Below, piece by piece: positions 1 to 6,331 of a DNA stretch of 7,988 nucleotides. Below the pieces are notes generated by a model that saw nothing but the letters and a program-made list of their open reading frames with translations, did no database searches and had not been told where the DNA came from. Position numbers and translations under genes: made by a program. The first letter of the stretch is position 1; each line of letters begins with the position of its first letter. This stretch comes from an uncultured Flammeovirgaceae bacterium (GTDB lineage: Bacteria > Bacteroidota > Bacteroidia > Cytophagales > Cyclobacteriaceae). The stretch is from NCBI GenBank assembly GCA_937138955.1, contig CAKZPJ010000376.1, positions 1 to 7,988 of the forward strand. The letters run 5' to 3'.

Positions 1-1087
1 TGTTTACATTCTCTAAGTCAACTACATCTCCCATTGAATGATGATCTCTCAATTTTCTATTAGCTTCTTTTGCGAAGAATGTGGGTTCAATATCCCAAAA
101 CCTCTCTTCATTGTCTATCACATATTGGTTAAATATGTTTTTAGGTCTCAGATCAGTAAAATAAATGAAGTTTAACTCCATACCTCTGGAATTACATTCA
201 ATACTACCTCTCTGAAAGAGGTAGTGGAGTAATCCGTCAACTTCTGTTAGGTTGAGATAATAGTAAAAAACTCTTGAAGCCCTAAGTTCAATACCACCAG
301 TTGAAGGTGCTGAAGTAAAGAATCGCATTCCGTCAAGCCAAATGTATTGAGATTCATGCATTATAGTCGAATGGTACATCAACCTTATGTCACCATAATG
401 GAATTCTGGATTCAAGAAATTAAGTTCGTATGGTTCATGGCCTTCATTTGGTTCTCCAAGTTCAATTTTAAACTCAGGATTTGGTTTGTAGTACCCATAA
501 TTCTTGTTTCCTATATCTAAATGCCAATCCTCATATTCTAATAAGATTCGTTTAAATCTTTCGGATGGGTGAATCGTTAACCCAAACCTTTCCTTCCACA
601 TTAATTCTACGTAACTAAAATCAGCTGATTTGTTTACTGGTGTGTTTGTGTCTTGGATTCTTGTGTAGATATAATTAGCTCTTACTATTTTGCTTTGATC
701 TTTATAGTCTTCCGTTAGGTAATAGGGTTTTAAAGGTTTGCGGTAGATGATTAGGACATCAATCTCCTTTTGCTCAACTGTAATGGTTCTTAATTCAATT
801 ACAGGTCTTAGACCATTTGAGAACTTCTTTGTCCTTAAGAAATCGATAAATTCCGCTTGTGACTTTCTGTTATCCTGTTGCTTTTGAAGACCAATAATTT
901 CGCAATTATTACTTGGATCGTCAACTCCGAATATCAAGTACCTATTATGATGAGTCATTGCATTGGCCAGACAGATAATATCATGAAGCAAAGAGGCTTT
1001 GTTTGAATGGGGTTCACGCTTAAAATCCCAATAAGAGCCTTCCCTTCTTGAGTCAACTAACGATATAATTATCTCTCTGAAATTCAA
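1..1087 (-). CDS. AlbA_2 (Schlafen-type) domain protein, 3' end outside window
   Basis: The minus strand is open without a stop from 1192 to position 1, so the C-terminus lies beyond the left edge; 362 residues are visible if the TTG at 1087 is the start. Residues about 1-150 look like an AlbA_2 (Schlafen AlbA_2, putative nucleic-acid-binding) domain. The landmarks are WDFKREPHSNK at 20-30, DIICLANAM at 36-44, YLIFGVDD at 50-57 and the closing strand YTRIQDTNTP at 141-150. In many bacterial proteins this domain precedes a GHKL ATPase-like or winged-helix region, but I see neither. Residues about 175-362 are rich in aromatic and acidic residues and match no family I recognise. No signal peptide is visible, so it is probably cytoplasmic. 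There is no in-frame ATG until residue 44 (position 958), which would cut the domain, so a TTG start is the best guess. The gene is clearly more AT-rich than its neighbours. Nucleic-acid binding is inferred from the family; the biological role is unknown. Confidence 0.8.
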   Translation of the reverse strand, partial: MNFREIIISLVDSRREGSYWDFKREPHSNKASLLHDIICLANAMTHHNRYLIFGVDDPSNNCEIIGLQKQQDNRKSQAEFIDFLRTKKFSNGLRPVIELRTITVEQKEIDVLIIYRKPLKPYYLTEDYKDQSKIVRANYIYTRIQDTNTPVNKSADFSYVELMWKERFGLTIHPSERFKRILLEYEDWHLDIGNKNYGYYKPNPEFKIELGEPNEGHEPYELNFLNPEFHYGDIRLMYHSTIMHESQYIWLDGMRFFTSAPSTGGIELRASRVFYYYLNLTEVDGLLHYLFQRGSIECNSRGMELNFIYFTDLRPKNIFNQYVIDNEERFWDIEPTFFAKEANRKLRDHHSMGDVVDLENVN

Positions 1088-1135
1088 TTCTATTTTTTTA
1101 TTAAACCCACAACATTTACATAACAGCAACCAGCC

Positions 1136-1154
1136 GTTACTATCTACTAGTAAC
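1136..1154. repeat. Small hairpin upstream of the AlbA_2 gene
   Basis: The arms GTTACT (1136-1141) and AGTAAC (1149-1154) are perfect inverted copies around a 7-base spacer. The hairpin sits about 50 bases upstream of the likely TTG start of the minus-strand gene. It could be a leader hairpin, an operator, or part of a recombination-site remnant. It is short enough that chance cannot be excluded. Confidence 0.3.
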
Positions 1155-1236
1155 AGACGAGTATAAGTTGTAGCTATTTCACTTACAGAAGATTAAATCT
1201 AACGAAAATCCTAATTTTTTGAGAGGGTAATCGCCG

Positions 1237-1254
1237 ATATCTCAATTCAGATAT
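1237..1254. promoter_or_regulatory. 18-bp near-palindrome, candidate operator
   Basis: The arms ATATCT (1237-1242) and AGATAT (1249-1254) are perfect inverted copies around a 6-base centre, CAATTC, whose inner AATT is also self-complementary, giving 16 of 18 symmetric positions. It lies between the divergent AlbA_2 and ester hydrolase genes, a plausible place for a dimeric regulator to bind. No regulator gene is visible in the window, so the function is inferred from symmetry and position only. Confidence 0.3.
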
Positions 1255-1323
1255 TTCTTGACCATCGCTAGATAAAATGCCACAAACTGCTTTCAGCACT
1301 TTTCATTCTTTACCACAAAGAAT

Positions 1324-1341
1324 GTATTTTGCCGAAAATAC
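1324..1341 (+). promoter_or_regulatory. Inverted repeat just upstream of the ester hydrolase start
   Basis: GTATTTT (1324-1330) and AAAATAC (1335-1341) are perfect inverted copies around the 4-base centre GCCG, ending 6 bases before the ATG at 1348. It may be a DNA operator overlapping the promoter, or a weak AT-rich hairpin at the 5' end of the mRNA that affects ribosome access. No convincing Shine-Dalgarno sequence is present, as is common in Bacteroidetes. Confidence 0.35.
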
Positions 1342-1347
1342 CTAACC

Positions 1348-3237
1348 ATGATAAAGTACCTTTCCTTTATACTGCTTCTTTCGGTAACCTTATCGGGCTA
1401 CGCCCAGAATGCCGACTCAATTTATGTGAGCGAAAACTACGAGAAACGGGAAGTGACCATTCCGATGCGCGACGGGGTGAAGCTGTTTGCCAATGTGTAT
1501 CTGCCCAAAGACCAGAGTAAAAAATATCCGATTCTGCTGAAACGTACTCCCTACAGTGTGCGTCCCTACGGAGCCGATCAGCTCCCGAACAGTCTGGGAT
1601 CATCGCCCTATCTGATGCGCGACGGGTATATTTTTGTGTACGAAGATGTGCGCGGACGCTATCGTTCGGAAGGACAATACGACAATATGCGGCCTAACCG
1701 CGACAGTGAAGACGAGATTGATGAAAGCTCTGATACCTTCGATACCATTGAGTGGTTGCTGAAAGAACTAGAGGACCGTACCAATGGCAAAGTCGGTCAG
1801 TGGGGCATTAGCTATCCGGGTTACTACACCATTGCCGGAGCGGTAGACGCTCATCCAGCCCTGAAAGCATCGTCCCCCCAAGCCCCTATCTCTGATTTTT
1901 TCTTTGATGATTTTCACCACCACGGGGCGTTTTTGCAAAGCTACTGGATGACTTTTCCCGTATTTGGCGTACAGCACGAGTCTCCAGTAGATACTTCTTG
2001 GTATAGTATGGTTGATCCCGGTACGCCCGATGCCTACCAGTTTTACAAAGAGTTGGGGTCGCTGAAAAATGCGCAGAAATACTACGCCGACAACTTTTTT
2101 TGGCAGCAGATTATTGAGCATCCTAACTACGATGAGTTCTGGCAGGAGCGCAGCATTCTGCCGCACTTAGACAATATTGATCACGCCATTATGACCGTAG
2201 GTGGGTGGTTTGATGCGGAAGATTTGTACGGACCGCTGAATATCTACAAAACCGTAGAGCGCAATAATCCGGGTACGTTTAACATGCTAGTGATGGGCCC
2301 CTGGAGCCACGGTGACTGGGCGCGGGAACGAGGCAAGCAGGCAGTAGGGAATATTTATTTTGGCGATAGTATTTCTACCTTTTATCAAAAAAACATTGAG
2401 TATCCATTCTTCACGCATTTTCTAAAGAATGGCCCAGCTCCCAACCTACCCGATGCTTATCTCTATGACACTGGAGTGAAAGAATGGAAGAAATTTGAAA
2501 CTTGGCCACCCGCCGACGCTCCTCGCTACACCTTTACCTTCCAAGCCGGAGAAGCTCTGCAACCCAACAAATTGATTATTGGCGAAGAATCGGATGACAG
2601 TCAGGTGTTTGCGTACACTAGCGACCCGAACCATCCGGTACCGTTTACTGAAGATATTAAGTTTACGTTTACGCCTCGGAAGTTTATGACCGACGACCAG
2701 CGTTTTGCCTCCCGTCGCCCCGACGTACTTACGTTTGAGACTGAGCCACTGGAAGAAAACCTAACACTGATGGGGGAGATTATGGCGAAGCTAAAAGTAT
2801 CTACCACGGGCACCGATGCCGATTGGGTGGTGAAGCTTATCGATGTGATGCCCTCCGATGCTGAAGATAGCCCTACCATGCAAGATCACCTTCGCATGGC
2901 CGATTACCAGATGATGGTACGTAGCGAAGTTTTCCGAGGCCGCTTCCGCAACAGCTACGAAACTCCTGAACCCTTTGAAGCTGATCGGATTACGGAGGTA
3001 GAATTTCCGTTGCAAGATGTCCTGCATACTTTCAAGAAGGGGCACAAGATTATGATCCAGATCCACAGTACCTGGTTTCCCTACATTGACCGTAATCCTC
3101 AGAAGTACGTAGAGAATATCTTTGAAGCTGATGCGGAAGATTTTCAATCCGCTACCATGCGCGTACACGGCAGTTCAACGATTGAAGTAGGTAAGTTAGA
3201 CACGCAACCCGCTTCAGTACAGTTGCCGAGCAAATGA
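1348..3237 (+). CDS. Secreted CocE/NonD hydrolase, alpha-amino acid ester hydrolase-like
   Basis: This 629-residue protein belongs to the CocE/NonD branch of the alpha/beta hydrolases (peptidase S15-like), and the length fits the family. The first 20 residues (MIKYLSFILL..., ending GYAQ) form a clear signal peptide, which decides the ATG at 1348. The hydrolase domain spans about residues 35-385. The nucleophile is Ser155 in GISYPG, the acid Asp289 in GGWFDAED and the base His321 in GPWSHG. Tyr69 in KRTPY is the likely oxyanion-hole residue. A beta-rich PepX_C/jelly-roll domain covers about 445-615. Glu291 and Asp292 follow the catalytic Asp, and an acidic DD pair lies at 187-188. In characterised alpha-amino acid ester hydrolases equivalent acids form the cluster that binds the substrate's alpha-amino group, so I infer acyl transfer or hydrolysis on alpha-amino esters or amides. 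A glutaryl-acylase-like or broad carboxylesterase activity remains possible. It likely acts in the periplasm or outside the cell, and is transcribed alone, converging on the M28 gene. Confidence 0.92.
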   Translation: MIKYLSFILLLSVTLSGYAQNADSIYVSENYEKREVTIPMRDGVKLFANVYLPKDQSKKYPILLKRTPYSVRPYGADQLPNSLGSSPYLMRDGYIFVYEDVRGRYRSEGQYDNMRPNRDSEDEIDESSDTFDTIEWLLKELEDRTNGKVGQWGISYPGYYTIAGAVDAHPALKASSPQAPISDFFFDDFHHHGAFLQSYWMTFPVFGVQHESPVDTSWYSMVDPGTPDAYQFYKELGSLKNAQKYYADNFFWQQIIEHPNYDEFWQERSILPHLDNIDHAIMTVGGWFDAEDLYGPLNIYKTVERNNPGTFNMLVMGPWSHGDWARERGKQAVGNIYFGDSISTFYQKNIEYPFFTHFLKNGPAPNLPDAYLYDTGVKEWKKFETWPPADAPRYTFTFQAGEALQPNKLIIGEESDDSQVFAYTSDPNHPVPFTEDIKFTFTPRKFMTDDQRFASRRPDVLTFETEPLEENLTLMGEIMAKLKVSTTGTDADWVVKLIDVMPSDAEDSPTMQDHLRMADYQMMVRSEVFRGRFRNSYETPEPFEADRITEVEFPLQDVLHTFKKGHKIMIQIHSTWFPYIDRNPQKYVENIFEADAEDFQSATMRVHGSSTIEVGKLDTQPASVQLPSK

Positions 3238-3242
3238 TATAC

Positions 3243-3387
3243 GGGAAATGGAAAACGGAGGAAGGAGAAGGGAAATTATAAGTTGGCAATCACTTAGTGT
3301 AAAAGGGGCTTAATCATTTGAACTGTAGGTATTTCTCTTTATATATTTTCGTTGTCCGTTCTTCCTCTTCCGTTTTCCGCTATTCCC
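3243..3387. repeat. Purine-rich imperfect inverted repeat between convergent genes
   Basis: The plus-strand stretch 3243-3276 (core GGAAAACGGA at 3250-3259) is repeated in inverted orientation at about 3352-3387. The second arm overlaps the last codons and stop of the minus-strand peptidase gene. The arms start with the same GGGAA and share the 10-base core; beyond the core they match only partly. About 75 bases separate them, including an AT-rich run near 3338-3350. It could fold into a long RNA stem on either transcript and act as a two-way terminator. It lacks the compact GC stem plus U-run of a classic intrinsic terminator, so a decayed repeat element is an equal alternative. Confidence 0.45.
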
Positions 3388-4762
3388 TCGGAATCAATCC
3401 CGACGGGAAAACAATTACGCTTTCGTTACCATCTTTGCCTACGGCAGCTACTCCGAAGTAGAAGTTATCAATGACAATACCTTCTAAGGTGTGCTGATCT
3501 ACTTTGCCTACGAAGCGTGAATAGATCCACTGCGGCGCGGTAGTTTCTCGCCAGTATATTTTGTAGCCAGCTAATTGAGCGTCATTACTCATTTCCCAAG
3601 CTAAGGTGGTGGAAGGTCGTACCGCTCCGCCAATCTTCACACTATCGGGAGCGGGGGGTGCCCAGCCTAAGCCAGCCAGGGTAAGCGTATTCACGGCAGT
3701 AAGCTTTTTAGCGTAAGGGAAATTGACCCCTTCTACCACGTCGCCGTATTCAATACCGTTTTCTACCCGAATATCCTGATGTTGACGATTGTAGTTTTCG
3801 TGCGCTTCCATAATGCGAATTCCAGCAAAGCCTAGGTCACTGAATGGACGATGGTGACCACCCCGCCCAAAGCGGTCGAGCCGATAAATCATCATCGGAT
3901 TCATTTCGGGCATGTAGGTAGTAGTCATCTGGTGCACGTAGCGAGCCAGTTGACGAGAGATACCATCTACTTCCCCTCCGGTGAATCGGCGGAAGCGGCG
4001 CTGTTGCTCCGTTTCGGTAGGTGGCACTGGTTCGGAAAAGATGCGAAAGGTTCGGTTGTCAATTACTCCGTCTACCCCCTCAATATTTCCGATCATATCA
4101 TTATTTAGCACCCCAATCATCTCCCAATTATTCTCTTTAGCATGATTAGCCAGCCCTTGCCCCCCGTACAATCCCTGCTCTTCTCCAGCTAATCCAGCGT
4201 ACACAATACTGGTTGGGAATTTATACTTCGTCAGCACTCGAGCCGCTTCAATGGTTCCGGCCATACCGGAGGCATTATCGTTGGCTCCCGGGGCGTCAAT
4301 GGTATAATTGGTAGCGTCTGAAGCACGAGAGTCAATATCACCCGACATCATAATCATTTGATTAGAATACTGTGTGCCCCGCTGAATAGCGACTACATTT
4401 ACAATATCTACATCCTTTACAATGCGAGAACCCGTTCCCTTTTTGGTTGGATTATGCTGATAAAAGACTTCCAAGCATCCCCCGCATTCCGCCGATATTT
4501 TATCAAACTCAGCCTTAATCCAACGGCGGGCTGCCCCGATTCCACGCGTATCCGAAATCGTATCCGACATTGTATTTCTTGTTCCAAAACCAGCCAACGT
4601 GCGAATGTCTTGCTCAATACGATCTGCCGAAACATCGTCAATAATTTGGTACATCCGCAAATCGACGGCAGGCGGGGCGATCTCGGTGGTTTGAGCAATT
4701 ACTGCGTTAGCACAAATCAAAGAAGAGAATATTAGGCAAGGTAAGAACTGGTAATAATTCAT
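3380..4762 (-). CDS. Secreted M28-family zinc peptidase with C-terminal FN3-like domain
   Basis: This 460-residue protein is a predicted zinc aminopeptidase or related metallopeptidase of family M28. I chose the ATG at 4762 because it gives a proper signal peptide (MNYYQFLPC..., cleaved near NAVIA/Q). The frame is open up to 4849, but that would place 29 unlikely residues before the signal peptide. The M28 core spans about 45-365: GDIDSR (141-146), GANDNASG with Asp162, AGEEQG with Glu194/Glu195, NND with Asp222, and GGHHRPF with His304. These match the five-ligand two-zinc pattern, except that the usual first histidine (SGHxDS) is Asp142 here. Residues about 372-455 form an FN3-like beta domain, perhaps for substrate or surface binding. 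Cys93 and Cys96 (CGGC) could form a disulfide. It should act in the periplasm or outside the cell. The gene converges on the ester hydrolase gene and diverges from the downstream cluster. Confidence 0.9.
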   Translation of the reverse strand: MNYYQFLPCLIFSSLICANAVIAQTTEIAPPAVDLRMYQIIDDVSADRIEQDIRTLAGFGTRNTMSDTISDTRGIGAARRWIKAEFDKISAECGGCLEVFYQHNPTKKGTGSRIVKDVDIVNVVAIQRGTQYSNQMIMMSGDIDSRASDATNYTIDAPGANDNASGMAGTIEAARVLTKYKFPTSIVYAGLAGEEQGLYGGQGLANHAKENNWEMIGVLNNDMIGNIEGVDGVIDNRTFRIFSEPVPPTETEQQRRFRRFTGGEVDGISRQLARYVHQMTTTYMPEMNPMMIYRLDRFGRGGHHRPFSDLGFAGIRIMEAHENYNRQHQDIRVENGIEYGDVVEGVNFPYAKKLTAVNTLTLAGLGWAPPAPDSVKIGGAVRPSTTLAWEMSNDAQLAGYKIYWRETTAPQWIYSRFVGKVDQHTLEGIVIDNFYFGVAAVGKDGNESVIVFPSGLIPRE

Positions 4763-4786
4763 AATTAGATATATGTAGTGGATAGA

Positions 4787-4799
4787 TGTCGGCTGTCGG
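4787..4799. repeat. Short tandem direct repeat in the divergent region
   Basis: TGTCGG occurs twice with a 7-base period (4787-4792 and 4794-4799), upstream of the M28 start. It may be half-sites for a regulator or low-complexity intergenic sequence. Only the repetition itself is seen. Confidence 0.25.
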
Positions 4800-4812
4800 A
4801 CCGTAATCTGAC

Positions 4813-4842
4813 TTGCCATCAACTTCTGAAAAAGGATATTTG
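4813..4842 (+). promoter_or_regulatory. Possible Bacteroidetes-type promoter for the plus-strand cluster
   Basis: TTG at 4813-4815 is followed, after 19 bases, by GATATTTG at 4835-4842. The Bacteroidetes housekeeping consensus is a TTTG or TTG -33 element and a TAnnTTTG -7 element, with a spacer of about 17-23. The -7 copy differs at one position. If it is active, transcription would begin around 4847-4852 and read into the three-gene cluster; translation would then have to start at or after 4852. This is a pattern match only. Confidence 0.35.
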
Positions 4843-4851
4843 TTTTCATTG

Positions 4852-5361
4852 GTGCGACAACAAATTATCAATAACTTTAGCTGTGTCGCTAAACTATTGA
4901 CCTTTACTGTCGTGACTATCATTAATATACTACTCATCTCAGCCGGACTGCTACTACAACTTTCCGGTTTGGCTCAAAGTAATTATGAAGAACTTAGCGG
5001 AGATGCGCTAAAGTTTGCTCCCCTAGAAACGGCTCAGGCTTTAGCTAATACCTTATTGTCCGCTCAGAAAGCCGGACAACCTTACCTGCTCAAAAATTCA
5101 GAAGCAATTGCCACAGTGCAGAAAGAGTTCACCACTGAGAAGCAGTCGCAAACCTACAGTGCTATTCGCGATTTATTTGGAGACTACCAGTCTATCACCT
5201 TTGAGCAAGCTTTTCGTACAACCACGAATCCTACTTACTATATCTTCCGATTTCGGGGAGAATTTAAACGGAATAATGCCCAACCGGAGGTGCGGGTGGT
5301 TATGAATGAAGCCAAACAGTTAGCTGGCTTCTCTATCGTTCCTTGGCAAAATAGCCTTTAG
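4852..5361 (+). CDS. Small exported protein of unknown function
   Basis: The frame is open from 4813 to the stop at 5361 but has no ATG until deep inside the protein, so the start must be a rare codon. Candidates are TTG 4813, GTG 4852, TTG 4897 and GTG 4912. I give GTG 4852 because it supplies basic residues (Arg, Lys) before the hydrophobic stretch and fits the possible promoter just upstream; this choice is uncertain. A strong hydrophobic segment (TVVTIINILLISAGLLLQL) ending in SGLAQ/S looks like a signal peptide, with a cleavage-type Ala-Gln boundary. The mature part is about 125 residues. It has a helical first half and a strand-rich second half (YYIFRFRGEF, EVRVVMNE, GFSIVPW), which suggests a small alpha+beta NTF2-like or DUF3887-like fold, but I cannot assign a family. 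It lies 11 bases before the nitrilase gene, so it is probably co-transcribed. Confidence 0.7.
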   Translation: MRQQIINNFSCVAKLLTFTVVTIINILLISAGLLLQLSGLAQSNYEELSGDALKFAPLETAQALANTLLSAQKAGQPYLLKNSEAIATVQKEFTTEKQSQTYSAIRDLFGDYQSITFEQAFRTTTNPTYYIFRFRGEFKRNNAQPEVRVVMNEAKQLAGFSIVPWQNSL

Positions 5362-5372
5362 CCTTACAGATT

Positions 5373-6329
5373 ATGCAACCTTTACGCATTGCCACTGCTC
5401 AGTTTGAACACCACAATGGTGACAAGCAACGCAACCAAAAAGCTCTTCGGCAACTCGCTGAACAAGCTAAACAGCAGGGTGCTCAGGTAGTCGCCTTCCA
5501 CGAATGTTGCCTCTCGGGCTATGCATTTGCCCGACACCTTTCTTTCAAAGAGCTTCAGGAGGTAGCCGAGCCAGTGCCCAGCGGGGAAAGTACGCAGTGG
5601 CTTATTCAACTGGCTCAGGAACTAGACCTGACTTTACTGGCAGGGTTATTTGAGCGAGACGATTCCGGAAAGGTCTACAACACCTACGTTGGTGTAAATA
5701 GCAGCGGAATGATTGCCCGACACCGCAAATTGCATCCCTTCATTCATCCTCAGATTACGCCGGGTGATAAGTATACTACCTTCAAGTTACATGGCTGGAC
5801 TTGCGGTATGCTGATTTGTTATGATAACAATATTTTAGAAAATGTACGGGCTACGCGGCTATTGGGAGCTGATATACTGTTTATGCCCCACGTAACGATG
5901 GGTACTCCTTCTACCCGTCCCGGGGCCGGATTTTTCACTGCCGAATGGAACACCCGCGAAACTGATCCAACCAGCTTACGCCACGAATTTGACGGGTTGA
6001 AAGGCCGCGCCTGGTTGATGAAGTGGCTACCCGCTCGCGCTTACGATAACGCGCTTTATGTGATATTTACTAATGCTATCGGTATGGACGATGACCAGCT
6101 AAAGAATGGCTGTTCTATGGTACTAGATCCGTTTGGAGACATAATTGCTGAATGTCGCCATCTGGGAAACGAAGTGATTATGGCTACCTGCGTTCCTGAA
6201 AAACTTACCCAAGCCGGTGGGTATCGCTACCAACAAGCTCGTCGGCCCGAGTTGTATCAGCATATTCTTACCCAACCTCACACATCAGATCAAAAAATAG
6301 TCTGGCTACCATCTTCTGAACAGAATTAG
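5373..6329 (+). CDS. Nitrilase-superfamily carbon-nitrogen hydrolase
   Basis: This 318-residue protein is a carbon-nitrogen hydrolase, likely an amidase or N-carbamoyl hydrolase rather than a true nitrilase. The Glu-Lys-Cys triad is visible: Glu44 in AFHECCLSGY, Lys119 in RHRKLHPF and the nucleophile Cys149 in GMLICYDN. The opening RIATAQFE, the ARAYDNALYVIFTN segment (221-234) and LDPFGDIIAE (251-260) are further family landmarks. It lacks a signal peptide and should be cytoplasmic. The loop between the HV strand (about 173) and the ARAYDN helix (221) appears longer than in the typical family members I know. Such loops shape the active-site mouth, so substrate choice may be unusual. The exact substrate cannot be read from sequence. 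The ATG at 5373 is 11 bases after the preceding stop, and the sulfatase starts 2 bases after this stop, which indicates an operon. Confidence 0.92.
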   Translation: MQPLRIATAQFEHHNGDKQRNQKALRQLAEQAKQQGAQVVAFHECCLSGYAFARHLSFKELQEVAEPVPSGESTQWLIQLAQELDLTLLAGLFERDDSGKVYNTYVGVNSSGMIARHRKLHPFIHPQITPGDKYTTFKLHGWTCGMLICYDNNILENVRATRLLGADILFMPHVTMGTPSTRPGAGFFTAEWNTRETDPTSLRHEFDGLKGRAWLMKWLPARAYDNALYVIFTNAIGMDDDQLKNGCSMVLDPFGDIIAECRHLGNEVIMATCVPEKLTQAGGYRYQQARRPELYQHILTQPHTSDQKIVWLPSSEQN

Positions 6330-6331
6330 TC

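Noticed and set aside
1257..1280. E. coli-like promoter beginning TTGACC
   Set aside because: The -10 partner is poor and the organism appears to use the different Bacteroidetes consensus.
1329..1520. Plus-strand open frame of 63 codons overlapping the ester hydrolase start
   Set aside because: It lies in another frame over the signal peptide and N-terminus of a clear gene, and its product has no recognisable features.
1768..2166. Minus-strand open frame of 132 codons
   Set aside because: It is antisense to the catalytic domain of the ester hydrolase and shows no domain or signal; it is explained by codon bias of the real gene.
2791..3168. Minus-strand open frame of 125 codons
   Set aside because: It is antisense to the PepX_C-like domain and has no recognisable family; judged a shadow.
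3241..3379. A small gene between the convergent genes
   Set aside because: The region is low-complexity purine-rich and AT-rich sequence explained better by the inverted repeat; I saw no credible coding frame.
4358..4735. Plus-strand open frame of 125 codons
   Set aside because: It is antisense to the N-terminal half of the M28 peptidase, whose motifs are clear on the other strand.
4763..4849. Extension of the M28 peptidase to an ATG at 4849
   Set aside because: It would put 29 residues before a well-formed signal peptide and would overlap the possible promoter of the divergent cluster.
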